A stretch of 64,000 nt of DNA from Flavobacteriaceae bacterium (GCA_019634365.1 JAHQVM010000003.1:45492-109491); one strand, 5' to 3'; numbered from the stretch's first letter, positions 17,580-26,333 are shown. Numbers and translations are program-made. The notes: generated by a model from the letters alone, not told the origin.

Positions 17580-17759
17580 TCAAACGCGGCCTTTCAATGC
17601 ATTAAATACCCAGGCAATGGCGAAAAAACCAAATCCCACAGCGGCAAAGCCCCATCCTGCAACATCATCGTATTTAAAAGCTCCCAACGCAATAAGCGCA
17701 CAGCCCACTACGATCATAATAAAAGTGGCCCAAGCTAGGACCGTATTCTTGTTCATCAT
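17580..17759 (-). CDS. Small two-helix membrane protein, CAL67264-like family
   Basis: A 59-residue protein starting with ATG-ATG (17759 and 17756) and stopping at 17580. It has two hydrophobic helices (residues of about 7-26 and 35-55) joined by a short loop with KYDDVAGWG, and a basic tail (LKGRV). It resembles the small Bacteroidota-restricted family called CAL67264. Function unknown. It precedes ettA by 28 bp on the same strand and is likely co-transcribed. Confidence 0.8.
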   Translation of the reverse strand: MMNKNTVLAWATFIMIVVGCALIALGAFKYDDVAGWGFAAVGFGFFAIAWVFNALKGRV

Positions 17760-17897
17760 ACATATAAATTTTTGGGGTTAATTCAGAATTACCGGAATAA
17801 TTCCGTTTTTCTCCCTAAGGCAAATATCGTTAATTAATCCTTTATTTAGGAAGACAAAGTCTCCCACTTTCGTATTTTTGGGGAAACAATGCATGCA

Positions 17898-19526
17898 ATG
17901 GATATTAACTTCAATAAAAACGAAGATCACAATAAACTCTTACGCTCCGATTTACGAAGAAAATTAGCCAAAATCAAACAAGGTGGAGGACCCAAAAGAA
18001 TTGAAAAACATCACGCCAAAGGCAAAATGACCGCCCGCGAACGGATCGATTATTTGTTGGATGAAAAGAAACCTTCGATTGAAATAGGTGCTTTTGCAGG
18101 GGACGGCATGTATGAAGAACACGGGGGATGCCCGAGTGGTGGCGTTGTAGTGAAAATTGGATATGTCCAGGGCAAACAATGCATTGTAGTCGCCAATGAT
18201 GCCACGGTTAAGGCCGGGGCTTGGTTTCCCATTACAGGAAAGAAAAACCTAAGGGCTCAAGAAATTTCCATCGAAAATAAACTTCCTATCATTTACCTGG
18301 TAGATAGTGCCGGAGTCTACCTTCCCATGCAGGATGAGATTTTTCCTGACAAAGAGCACTTCGGAAGAATATTTAGGAACAATGCCGTGATGAGCAGTAT
18401 GGGAATTACCCAGATATCGGCAGTTATGGGAAGCTGTGTCGCCGGTGGGGCCTATCTGCCCATCATGAGTGATGAAGCCCTCATCGTGGATAAAACCGGA
18501 AGTATTTTCTTGGCCGGAAGCTATTTGGTAAAAGCTGCCATTGGTGAAACCATCGACAATGAAACTTTGGGAGGTGCCACAACGCACTGTGAGATTAGTG
18601 GTGTCACCGACTATAAGGCAAAGGATGATAAAGATGCATTGGATACCATTAAGAACATCATTTCCAAAATAGGGGATTATGACAAAGCGGGATTCAACCG
18701 TATTGAAGCTGAAAAACCCGCCGATGATCCAGAGGAAATTTTTGGAATCCTTCCGAAATCGAGAGCCGATCAATACGATATGCGTGAAATTATAAAGCGA
18801 CTGGTCGATGGAGGAAAATTCGATGAATATAAGGAAGGTTATGGAAAGACGATCCTAACGGGCTATGCCCGTATCGATGGTTGGGCTGTAGGTATCGTTG
18901 CCAATCAACGAACCTTGGTGAAGACCAAAAAAGGGGAAATGCAATTTGGAGGTGTAATCTATAGCGACAGTGCCGATAAGGCGACCCGATTTATCGCAAA
19001 TTGCAATCAGAAAAAGATCCCGCTAGTGTTTCTACAGGATGTTACCGGATTCATGGTGGGGAGCAAGAGTGAACATGGTGGTATTATTAAAGATGGCGCC
19101 AAAATGGTGAATGCTGTAAGTAATAGTGTGGTTCCTAAATTCACCATAGTCATCGGAAATTCTTACGGTGCCGGGAATTATGCCATGTGTGGTAAAGCCT
19201 ATGATCCCAGACTCATTGCAGCTTGGCCTAGTGCAGAACTGGCGGTAATGAGCGGTAACAGTGCTGCCAAAGTATTGTTGCAGATTGAAACGGCTTCTTT
19301 AAAGAAAGAAGGTAAGGAGATTACCCCCGAGGTAGAAAAAGAACTGTACGATAAGATTAAGGCTCGTTATGACAAACAGATCTCACCCTATTACGCCGCT
19401 GCTCGAATTTGGACGGATGCCGTTATAGATCCTATGGATACCCGCACTTGGATTTCAATGGGGATCGAAGCTGCGGATCATGCACCCATAGAAAAACCCT
19501 TTAATTTGGGGGTGATTCAAGTATAG
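17898..19526 (+). CDS. Acyl-CoA carboxylase carboxyltransferase (beta) subunit
   Basis: A 542-residue protein from the ATG at 17898; an ATG three codons upstream (17889) is possible, but MDINFNKNEDHN is the more usual start. It has the crotonase-like carboxyltransferase fold: GKMTARERIDYLLD near residue 40, GACVAGGAYLP-like GSCVAGGAYLP near residue 180, and FLQDVTGFMVG and GNSYGAGNYAM in the C-terminal half. The family transfers carboxyl from biotin to propionyl-, methylcrotonyl- or similar acyl-CoA. Which substrate applies is unclear, and no biotin-carboxylase subunit lies in the window. A VOC gene follows after 9 bp. Confidence 0.9.
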   Translation: MDINFNKNEDHNKLLRSDLRRKLAKIKQGGGPKRIEKHHAKGKMTARERIDYLLDEKKPSIEIGAFAGDGMYEEHGGCPSGGVVVKIGYVQGKQCIVVANDATVKAGAWFPITGKKNLRAQEISIENKLPIIYLVDSAGVYLPMQDEIFPDKEHFGRIFRNNAVMSSMGITQISAVMGSCVAGGAYLPIMSDEALIVDKTGSIFLAGSYLVKAAIGETIDNETLGGATTHCEISGVTDYKAKDDKDALDTIKNIISKIGDYDKAGFNRIEAEKPADDPEEIFGILPKSRADQYDMREIIKRLVDGGKFDEYKEGYGKTILTGYARIDGWAVGIVANQRTLVKTKKGEMQFGGVIYSDSADKATRFIANCNQKKIPLVFLQDVTGFMVGSKSEHGGIIKDGAKMVNAVSNSVVPKFTIVIGNSYGAGNYAMCGKAYDPRLIAAWPSAELAVMSGNSAAKVLLQIETASLKKEGKEITPEVEKELYDKIKARYDKQISPYYAAARIWTDAVIDPMDTRTWISMGIEAADHAPIEKPFNLGVIQV

Positions 19527-19535
19527 TGTATAAGT

Positions 19536-19943
19536 ATGAAATTTTTAAGCGCAAAAACAGTCATTCGGACCAAAGACTTTGAAGCTTCCAAAGCATTCTA
19601 CATGGAAGTTTTACAACTGGAACTATACGAGTCCTATGATGACGGAGATGGTTCTTGTGGTATTATTTTGAGGATTGGGGATGAAAACAGCACAGCGCTA
19701 TTGGAGATTTCTGAAATCAAAGACTTTCACGAATACCATCAAAAAGCATTCGATAAAAAATTTGCCAGTAATAAGGCGGGATTACAGATTCGCACCGACG
19801 ATGTACACTTTTGGGCCGACCGACTGAAAGCAATGAAATGGTCTGTACGCGGCCCAGTCCTAAGACCATGGGGATCCCATTACTTATACCTTCGAGATCC
19901 TGATGGACTTCAAATTATTATATACCAAGAAAAAAGCAATTAG
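19536..19943 (+). CDS. VOC family protein (glyoxalase/bleomycin-resistance fold)
   Basis: A 135-residue single-domain protein with the beta-alpha-beta-beta-beta pattern. The N-terminal TVIRTKDFEASKAFYMEVL and C-terminal GSHYLYLRDPDGLQIIIYQ are family signatures. Metal ligand candidates are a Glu in LLEIS and a Glu/Gln near the C-terminus, not fully conserved. It is 9 bp after the carboxylase gene; methylmalonyl-CoA epimerases share this fold and would fit the neighbour, but the sequence does not clearly show that activity. Its end runs into the coding region of the MFS transporter. Confidence 0.85.
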   Translation: MKFLSAKTVIRTKDFEASKAFYMEVLQLELYESYDDGDGSCGIILRIGDENSTALLEISEIKDFHEYHQKAFDKKFASNKAGLQIRTDDVHFWADRLKAMKWSVRGPVLRPWGSHYLYLRDPDGLQIIIYQEKSN

Positions 19944-20017
19944 TCATCCCAACCCATAAAGCCTCCCATACCTTTTATCTTATCCTCCTTATCCTTGCCG
20001 GGGAAGCCGTTTTTATT

Positions 20018-21217
20018 TTGCCCTTCGTATTGGCCCGAGTATTTCGCCCAACAGTGTTGGAAGCCTTTCAGCTTTCGAATACAGAATTGGGATTATGCTA
20101 TTCGGTTTATGGATTGGTAGCACTCCCCGCCTATCTTTTTGGTGGACCGTTAGCAGACCGCTTTCCACCTAGAAAATTGATTGCCATTGCGCTGTGGGCT
20201 ACTGCTTTGGGAGGTTTGGTATATGCTTCCTATCCCTCTCCTTTGGTTTTAAAAATACTTTATGGGTATTGGGGATGTACTACCATTTTCCTATTCTGGG
20301 CAGCCATGATAAAAGCTACACGGGTCTGGGGTGGAAACACCTCTCAAGGGAAAGCGTTCGGATTTTTAGATGGTGGGCGTGGCCTTGTGGGAGCTTCATT
20401 CGGTCTATTGGGCGTATTTATTTTTAGTCTATTCGCCTCAGGGGATTTCGAAAATATCTCTTTTGAAGAACGCAAGGAGGCCTTTAAATATGTAGTTTGG
20501 GTATCCGCCATAATCGTTACTGTAGTTGGGATATTGGTTTGGTTCTTTTTAAAATCTGATAGGGACGAGAAAGAGCTATTGGTAGAACGAATTTCTGCCA
20601 AGGAAATAGGAACACTGCTCCGAATTCCCTCGGTATGGTTGTTAATGATCATCATCCTTTGTGCTTACGTGGGCTACAAGTTCACAGATATCTTTTCCCA
20701 ATATGCCAACGAAGTCATGGGATATAACCAAGTCGATTCTGCCAAGGTAGGTACCTTTTTATTGTCCATACGTCCCATTGTAGGGGTTCTCATTGGTTTT
20801 ATGGCAGATCGGAGCCGAGTCTCCTTTTGGTTAGTGATAGGGTTTGCGGTTAGCATCGTAGGATCCCTACTGTTTGCCTCTGGATGGGTGATTCCTAACT
20901 TCACGGCCTTGTTTTTCCTTTCGGTACTCATTACGGCTACTGGAATCTACGCAGCTCGTTCGCTCTATTTCGCCGTCATGAAAGAAGGAAGAATTCCATT
21001 GGTGTTAACCGGTACGGCCGTTGGGCTTATTTCATTGGTAGGATACACTCCAGATATTTTCGCCGGTGCAGCCATGGGATATCTCTTGGATCAGACGCCT
21101 GGAATAGGCGGTCATCAAAATGTGTTTTGGTTGCTTACCGGCTTTTCCGTTGTGGGCGGTATTGCCTCCGTAATTTTTTGGATATGGAGTCGGAAATCTT
21201 CAAAAAACAACACCTAA
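20018..21217 (+). CDS. MFS transporter (N-terminus lacks a standard start codon)
   Basis: A major facilitator protein with about 12 hydrophobic helices. The given start is the only canonical codon available (TTG at 20018) and yields 399 residues. However, the open frame upstream from 19946 encodes residues IPTHKASHTFYLL and a hydrophobic stretch LILLILAGEAVFILPFVLAR, which is transmembrane helix 1. Starting at 20018 would cut that helix. No ATG, GTG or TTG exists in frame between the stop at 19901 and 20018. The real start is probably a non-standard codon (ATC at 19946 is best placed), giving about 423 residues. Substrate unknown. Confidence 0.85.
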   Translation: MPFVLARVFRPTVLEAFQLSNTELGLCYSVYGLVALPAYLFGGPLADRFPPRKLIAIALWATALGGLVYASYPSPLVLKILYGYWGCTTIFLFWAAMIKATRVWGGNTSQGKAFGFLDGGRGLVGASFGLLGVFIFSLFASGDFENISFEERKEAFKYVVWVSAIIVTVVGILVWFFLKSDRDEKELLVERISAKEIGTLLRIPSVWLLMIIILCAYVGYKFTDIFSQYANEVMGYNQVDSAKVGTFLLSIRPIVGVLIGFMADRSRVSFWLVIGFAVSIVGSLLFASGWVIPNFTALFFLSVLITATGIYAARSLYFAVMKEGRIPLVLTGTAVGLISLVGYTPDIFAGAAMGYLLDQTPGIGGHQNVFWLLTGFSVVGGIASVIFWIWSRKSSKNNT

Positions 21218-21276
21218 TTTTCGCATTGTTCTAAAAATGAGTATCTTATGATGACCTAATCAATATATTTTACGTC

Positions 21277-21699
21277 ATGGGAACCATTAAAAGCCTTAAC
21301 AAATGGGCTAATGCCCATTCCTATTATCCATTAGACTTTCTTCGGATTGCTTTGGGTGCATTCTTAATCATTAAAGGTTTTAATTTCATGGGAAATACCC
21401 TTGAATTATTAGAACTGATTAAACCTATGAAAAGTTTGGTGGGAGAAATGATCGCCATTCATTATGTCGTTCCTGCTCACTTTATTGGCGGATTGCTCAT
21501 TGCATTCGGATTATTGACCCGCTGGGCCTGCATTGCACAACTACCTATTTTAATTGGTGCGGTAATCATTAATTTTGCTGGCACCATGAATGCAACCAAT
21601 TTGATTTTAGCAAGTGTTGCACTCTTACTATGTGTTTTCTTTGCCATTTTCGGCTCGGACAAGCACTCTATGGACAAGTACTTTAAAATGTACCAGTAG
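21277..21699 (+). CDS. DoxX family membrane protein
   Basis: A 140-residue inner-membrane protein with four hydrophobic helices and the family pattern LRIALGAFLIIKGFNFM at the N-terminus and LIAFGLLTRWACIAQLP in the middle. DoxX-like proteins are linked to quinone or thiol redox in some species, but the function here is not known. Its stop is followed at once by the convergent M24 peptidase gene. A second DoxX protein is at 34.4 kb. Confidence 0.88.
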   Translation: MGTIKSLNKWANAHSYYPLDFLRIALGAFLIIKGFNFMGNTLELLELIKPMKSLVGEMIAIHYVVPAHFIGGLLIAFGLLTRWACIAQLPILIGAVIINFAGTMNATNLILASVALLLCVFFAIFGSDKHSMDKYFKMYQ

Positions 21700-23013
21700 T
21701 TACCAAGAAATGGGTTTAATTGCCTCTTGGCGACCATTTACATACCGAAAACCATTTTCACCGTAGAATCCAGCTTCTTCGAGCATGATTCGTATGTCCT
21801 TACTCCATTCTGGAAGGGTTACGGTGGTGTTCAATTCGATAGCATATACGGTATTTTCAAATAAAGGATAGTCGCCCGTACCCGGAACACCTCCTTGAGA
21901 ATCCCACATGCCAATGGTAGGCCCAGCACTATGTCCGTAGGTTCCCAATGGATGGGTATATATCGACGGGCGCATTCCTTCTGCTTTCCCTTCAGACAAT
22001 GACTTTAAAAGGATTTCATTGCCCGACTTGCCCGTTTCGAAATTCCCCGTAAAAATATCCTGAATCCGATTCCCCTTTGCAAAAGCCTCCTTCAAAAAAT
22101 CAGGTACCTCCTGCTCCCCTTCCCGCAAAACATAGGCATGTTGCTGGCAATCTGTATTCAAACCAATGTAAGTGATGCCAAAATCACAATGCAATAAGTC
22201 CCCTGGTAAAATCACTTTGTTCTTTTCACCTTTAGAAAAGGAATAGATGTGACTTTTAAGGGCTTCCTCGCTCCTTTGAACATCGATCGTTGGATGGAAC
22301 CAAGTCTCCAGTCCCATATCGGTAACCTTTTGGCGCAACCACCATACAACATCATCTGTGGTGGTAGTTCCAGGAGTAATTACTTTGTCACTGAAAGCTT
22401 CATCAATGATTCCATGTGTAACTTCTACGAGCGTATTGTACAATTCCATTTCTTGGTCGGTGCGCGTCTCAATCCATCCAACCGCAAGCTTCTCTGCCGA
22501 CACCAATTTATCTTCCCACTGTTGGGGTAAGGCTTCCTTTAATTCTTTGTAATCGGTAACGACCAAACCATCGGCAATTCCGAAGTGTTCGGACATATTA
22601 ATACCAATTTTGTTGGGATTTCGTTCTTCAATAATTTCTACCAAACGAGCCCATTGATCAGGCTGTTTTTCCTTATCCCAAGCAGATACTATATTTTCGC
22701 CCACATCGTAACGGGCCACTGCTAACTTTTCGATAAGTCCTTGGGCCTGGTTCCTATAAAACACCAATATCGTTCTACGACGGGCATTCAACCATTTGGC
22801 TGGTAACATGGTTTTCATCACCGGATCTTCGTTATATTCCCGGGAAATTACCAACCACATATCAATTTCGGTACGATCCATTAACATGGGCAATACTGTA
22901 TTGAAACGATTGGCCAAAAGCTCATCTTTCAGTAGTGACCTATCCCTTTCTGGTAGCATCTGAGCCGTTAACGTTGAAGTGATAAAAGCGGTAAGAAACA
23001 GGAAATATTTCAT
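21700..23013 (-). CDS. M24 family metallopeptidase (Xaa-Pro aminopeptidase-like), exported
   Basis: A 437-residue protein from the ATG at 23013, chosen because MKYFLFLTAFITSTLTAQ is a signal peptide. An N-terminal creatinase-like domain precedes the C-terminal pita-bread domain. Metal ligand motifs are HCDFGITYIGLNTDCQ (two Asp), THPLGTYGHSAGP (His), AIELNTTV (Glu) and MLEEAGFY (Glu). The family removes N-terminal residues next to proline or cleaves related amide bonds. Periplasmic location is unusual compared with cytoplasmic PepP but common in Bacteroidota. Confidence 0.88.
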   Translation of the reverse strand: MKYFLFLTAFITSTLTAQMLPERDRSLLKDELLANRFNTVLPMLMDRTEIDMWLVISREYNEDPVMKTMLPAKWLNARRRTILVFYRNQAQGLIEKLAVARYDVGENIVSAWDKEKQPDQWARLVEIIEERNPNKIGINMSEHFGIADGLVVTDYKELKEALPQQWEDKLVSAEKLAVGWIETRTDQEMELYNTLVEVTHGIIDEAFSDKVITPGTTTTDDVVWWLRQKVTDMGLETWFHPTIDVQRSEEALKSHIYSFSKGEKNKVILPGDLLHCDFGITYIGLNTDCQQHAYVLREGEQEVPDFLKEAFAKGNRIQDIFTGNFETGKSGNEILLKSLSEGKAEGMRPSIYTHPLGTYGHSAGPTIGMWDSQGGVPGTGDYPLFENTVYAIELNTTVTLPEWSKDIRIMLEEAGFYGENGFRYVNGRQEAIKPISW

Positions 23014-23055
23014 GGAGGATAATTTTCCTAAAAATACACATTTCACCATAAAGAA

Positions 23056-23079
23056 AGGGAACCGAACAAACGGTTCCCT
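23056..23079 (-). terminator. Intrinsic terminator of the plug-only gene
   Basis: A 9-bp stem (23056-23064 with 23071-23079) around a 6-nt loop, followed on the minus strand by TTTCTTTAT. It lies 48 bp beyond the stop of the plug-only gene and before the M24 gene. Confidence 0.7.
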
Positions 23080-23126
23080 CAACCCCAATTAAAACTGGCC
23101 GTAACTAGCGCAGTATTATTTTTCTG

Positions 23127-23867
23127 CTACCTACTAGCGTAGGCTCCCGATTTGGTCGTAATAAGGACGACGCCATTCCTACCCAATGAACCGTAGAGAT
23201 TGGTAGCTGCAAGACCTTTCAATATTTTTACGCTTTCTATGTTATTTGGATCAATATCGAAGGATCGATTCGACCCCAAATCACCACAAACTGGGTTGCC
23301 AGGATGTGTTATGGTAGTATCAAACGGCACACCATCCACCACATACAAAGGATGGCTCGATCCATTAATGGTGTTCAACCCTCTAATGGTTACCAAATTA
23401 CTGGAACCTACAAATCCCGATTGGGGTTTCACCATAATTCCCGCTGTGGTTCCTTCGAGCATGCGGGAAAAATCTTTTTGAAGGTTATCGCTTAATTGCG
23501 TTCCACAGAGCGTAGAAACTGCATATCCTTGAGCTTTCTTATCGGAATACCCTCCCGTAAACAAGGCCATAATGGAAGCGTTGTCCCGCTCCATAACCAT
23601 ATTGATGGGACTGTCATCTTCGACAAGTACGGTCATGGTATAATATCCTGCATGACTGAAGGTGATGTGTTTTCCTGTTTCGACGATTAAGGAATATGCG
23701 CCCATTTCATCGGTACGGGTAAGCAATTGTTCGTCTTCTCCGATGATCTTCACGTTGGGAAAAGGCTCATTGTTTTCATCTGTAACGGTTCCTTCAATTT
23801 GAACCTGTTGACTGTAAACGTTAACCATTGAAAGTGCAAAAATTAAGATGGCGGATAGTGTTCTCAT
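23127..23867 (-). CDS. Barrel-less SusC-type protein: carboxypeptidase-regulatory domain plus TonB plug only
   Basis: A 246-residue exported protein from the ATG at 23867 (signal MRTLSAILIFALSMVNVYS). Residues of about 21-95 form a carboxypeptidase D-regulatory-like domain (GTVTDENNEPFPNV). Residues of about 110-240 are a TonB-dependent receptor plug with VTIRGLNTINGSSHPLYVVDGVP and NLYGSLGRNGVVLITTKSG, the SusC family signatures. The protein stops exactly where the 22-strand barrel would begin. The DNA downstream has no barrel and holds a terminator, so it is not a fresh truncation. Its neighbour has the same head fused to a VWA module. Function unknown. Confidence 0.82.
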   Translation of the reverse strand: MRTLSAILIFALSMVNVYSQQVQIEGTVTDENNEPFPNVKIIGEDEQLLTRTDEMGAYSLIVETGKHITFSHAGYYTMTVLVEDDSPINMVMERDNASIMALFTGGYSDKKAQGYAVSTLCGTQLSDNLQKDFSRMLEGTTAGIMVKPQSGFVGSSNLVTIRGLNTINGSSHPLYVVDGVPFDTTITHPGNPVCGDLGSNRSFDIDPNNIESVKILKGLAATNLYGSLGRNGVVLITTKSGAYASR

Positions 23868-23893
23868 AATTGATTGATTAAAAGTTAATAACC

Positions 23894-23961
23894 TGAAACT
23901 ACCCCATGAAAATGTTTTAGGCAATGTAGAATGAGTGAAACGGCATTTTCATTGAGGGAAA
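23894..23961 (-). promoter_or_regulatory. Tandem TGAG-element promoter A (plug-only gene)
   Basis: On the plus strand two elements, AATGAGTGAAA (23930-23940) and ATTGAGGGAAA (23951-23961), start 21 bp apart. The proximal one begins 29 bp from the TA box TAGTTTCA (minus strand, 23901-23894) and 63 bp from the start codon. A TTG lies 20 bp upstream of the TA box. The arrangement repeats at two other places in the next 2.5 kb. Confidence 0.6.
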
Positions 23962-23984
23962 ACGCTATCCATGCATCCATATCT

Positions 23985-24026
23985 AAAATTACTGGGGAAC
24001 CATTGGTTTGGTTCCCCAGTAATTTT
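23985..24026 (-). terminator. Strong intrinsic terminator of the plug-VWA gene
   Basis: A perfect 17-bp stem (23985-24001 with 24010-24026) with an 8-nt loop, its first bases overlapping the plug-VWA stop codon and TTTTAG following on the minus strand. It insulates promoter A from the gene above. Confidence 0.88.
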
Positions 24027-26175
24027 AATAACTTTTCACCAAACGAATGAATTCGGCTTTATAGCCATCTTCATCATTGCCTTTACCGGCTACTGCCAGA
24101 TCGATGACATCTTCTCGATTGAAAGTGTCAATAAAGATTGACTTTCGTAGCTGAAGCCCAAAAAGAGCCACTGCCGCTGAAAATTTGAAATCCTGTGAAG
24201 CCTTTTCAAAGCCTACATCTGAATCATTAAGGGTTTTAACAATAAGCTTGCTCTTGTTACCATCTGGTTCCTTATATCGAAACTTCACCGTAAGCAGCTC
24301 CTTATTATCATCCTTAAGGGAGAATTTTCTGTACTTCAATGCATCTACTTTTCCAACATAAACACTTTCCACACCTACAGGAATGACTTCATACAATGCA
24401 GTAACCGTATGACCGCTACCAATTTCTCCTGCATCTTTGGTATCATCATTAAAATCGCTGTCTTCCAGTAATCTGTTTTCGTATCCAATAAGTCTATGTG
24501 CTTGGACTAAGGTTGGATTGAATTCTACTTGAATCTTAACATCCTTAGCTATGGTATACATGGTTCCAAAAAATTCTGCTCCAAGTACCTTTCTAGCTTC
24601 CTGCATGGTATCTATATATGCATGGTTGCCATTTCCTTTATCGGCTAGGGTTTCCATTTTTGAGTCTTTGTAATTCCCCATTCCGAAACCGAGAACCGTA
24701 AGAAAAACTCCACTTTTACGTTTCTCCTCAATGAGTTCTTCCATAGCCATATCACTGGATGCACCTACATTAAAATCGCCATCGGTAGCTAAGATCACTC
24801 GATTGTTGCCTCCTTTAATGAAGTTTTTTTCAGCAGTTTTATAGGCTAGTTCTATACCTTCGCCTCCTGCCGTGGATCCTCCAGCGCTAAGACTTCTAAT
24901 CGCTTTCATGATGGTCTCTTTATCATCCCCATGGGTAGGCTCCAATACCATTCCCGCGGCACCGGCATATACGACAATGGATACTTTGTCTTTTTCGCGT
25001 AATTGATCAACCAATACCCCAAAAGCAGGTTTTAGTAGCCCTAACTTATTACTTGAATTCATAGATCCAGAGACGTCAATAAGAAATACAAGATTCGAAG
25101 GAGGTGCATCCCCTTTGGGAAGGTCTTTACCCTTTAAACCAATTTTAACCAATTTGGCGTCCTTGTTCCAAGGCGAATTGGCCATTTCGGTATGAATGGA
25201 AAATGGATGCTCATCTTCAGGGTTAGGATAGTCGTATGAGAAATAGTTAATCATTTCCTCAATTTTAACCGCTTCCTGCGGAACCTTTTGTCCATTGTTG
25301 ATCATTCTCCGAATATTGCTATAACCCGCCTTATCAACATCTATAGAAAAGGTGGAAAGTGGACTGGTACTTACATTTTTAAAGGTATTTTCAGGAATGT
25401 ATTTGTAGCTTTCATTGTCCGAAACTGGATTGTGATTCCCGTTCTGAGTTGTGATTAGAATTACTCCATTTATCGCCTTACTCCCATAAAGTCCAGTTGC
25501 TTCCTCTCCTTTAAGAATAGACACATCTTTTATGTTTCCGGGTTTAATATTAAGTGTGTTCTCCATCCAATAACTGTCTTTCTCTGTCTTTTCCATTCCA
25601 GTTTCAGGTCCGACATATGGGACACCGTCTATAACATATAGGACATCGTTGTGCCCAGTAATTGAATTGGTTCCTCTAATAACAACTTTACTACCCGCAC
25701 CAGAATTACCATTCTGGGCACTAATCTGAATGCCGGCTGCCTTACCTTGCATTTTTTTAGATTTAGTTCGCCTTGTTCCATTCCTGCCGATAGATTCTGC
25801 TTGCACTGAACTCACTGCATAACCAAGGGCTCTTTTTTCCTTTTTAATAGCAAATCCCGTAACAACCACCTCTTCCAATAATGCAGGATCTGGTTCCATT
25901 TGGAAGGAAATCTCTTTGGTTTTTGAGTCAATCTTCTTTTCGGCAGTTTTATAGCTGATATAGCTAAAAACCAATGTTTGGCCAACCTCTGCAACAATAC
26001 TATAATTGCCATCGAAATCGGTACGGGTGCCATTGGAGGTTCCTTTAACAATGACATTGACCCCTGGCAATGGCATTTTTGTTTCATCGGTAATAGTTCC
26101 ACTAACCTCTGCTTTTTGAGCTTGTAACAGGCTGTGTGATAGTACGAATGCAAGAAAGAATAGTAATGTTCTCAT
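24025..26175 (-). CDS. Plug-VWA fusion: SusC-type head joined to a YfbK-like von Willebrand A module
   Basis: A 716-residue exported protein from the ATG at 26175 (signal residues 1-19). Residues of about 22-95 are a carboxypeptidase-regulatory domain; EEVVVTG (101-107) is TonB-box-like; residues of about 115-245 are a SusC-type plug (VVIRGTNSITG, LYGSKAINGVILITT). Instead of the barrel come a YfbK-type N-terminal segment (about 273-355), a VWA domain (about 360-535) with an intact MIDAS (DVSGS at 367-371, T435, D465), and a C-terminal YfbK-like region. VWA modules with MIDAS bind proteins through a metal ion. The plug could still touch TonB or an outer-membrane partner. Role unknown. Confidence 0.85.
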   Translation of the reverse strand: MRTLLFFLAFVLSHSLLQAQKAEVSGTITDETKMPLPGVNVIVKGTSNGTRTDFDGNYSIVAEVGQTLVFSYISYKTAEKKIDSKTKEISFQMEPDPALLEEVVVTGFAIKKEKRALGYAVSSVQAESIGRNGTRRTKSKKMQGKAAGIQISAQNGNSGAGSKVVIRGTNSITGHNDVLYVIDGVPYVGPETGMEKTEKDSYWMENTLNIKPGNIKDVSILKGEEATGLYGSKAINGVILITTQNGNHNPVSDNESYKYIPENTFKNVSTSPLSTFSIDVDKAGYSNIRRMINNGQKVPQEAVKIEEMINYFSYDYPNPEDEHPFSIHTEMANSPWNKDAKLVKIGLKGKDLPKGDAPPSNLVFLIDVSGSMNSSNKLGLLKPAFGVLVDQLREKDKVSIVVYAGAAGMVLEPTHGDDKETIMKAIRSLSAGGSTAGGEGIELAYKTAEKNFIKGGNNRVILATDGDFNVGASSDMAMEELIEEKRKSGVFLTVLGFGMGNYKDSKMETLADKGNGNHAYIDTMQEARKVLGAEFFGTMYTIAKDVKIQVEFNPTLVQAHRLIGYENRLLEDSDFNDDTKDAGEIGSGHTVTALYEVIPVGVESVYVGKVDALKYRKFSLKDDNKELLTVKFRYKEPDGNKSKLIVKTLNDSDVGFEKASQDFKFSAAVALFGLQLRKSIFIDTFNREDVIDLAVAGKGNDEDGYKAEFIRLVKSY

Positions 26176-26201
26176 ATCTGTATGGATTAAAAGTGATGGG
26201 A

Positions 26202-26269
26202 TAAAACTAGCAGGGACACTCATCTTAAAAAAAGAACAATGAGGCATCAGGTACTTTGAGTGAGGGAAC
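26202..26269 (-). promoter_or_regulatory. Tandem TGAG-element promoter B (plug-VWA gene)
   Basis: Plus-strand elements AATGAGGCATC (26238) and AGTGAGGGAAC (26259) start 21 bp apart. The proximal one is 29 bp from the TA box TAGTTTTA (minus, 26209-26202) and 63 bp from the start codon, exactly as in promoter A. No TTG is found at the usual -33 spacing. The sequence between TA box and start codon also shares GATTAAAAGT with promoter A. Confidence 0.6.
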
Positions 26270-26302
26270 TCACAATTAGCAATTTAACGTTGTTCAAATA
26301 AG

Positions 26303-26333
26303 AAAAGGGAGCCCAACCAAGCGACTCCCCTTT
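26303..26333 (-). terminator. Intrinsic terminator (menE operon and/or candidate small RNA)
   Basis: On the minus strand AAAGGGGAG pairs with CTCCCTTTT (9 bp including one G-U) around a 13-nt loop, followed by CTTATTT. It ends transcription from menE or from promoter C. Confidence 0.75.

Noticed and set aside
17873-17880. Full promoter before the carboxylase gene
   Set aside because: TATTTTTG matches the -7 box but no TTG lies at 17-21 bp, so I did not list it as a promoter.
23127-23867. Pseudogene of a SusC receptor
   Set aside because: The frame is intact, with its own promoter and terminator and no barrel remnants; a stable short form is more likely.
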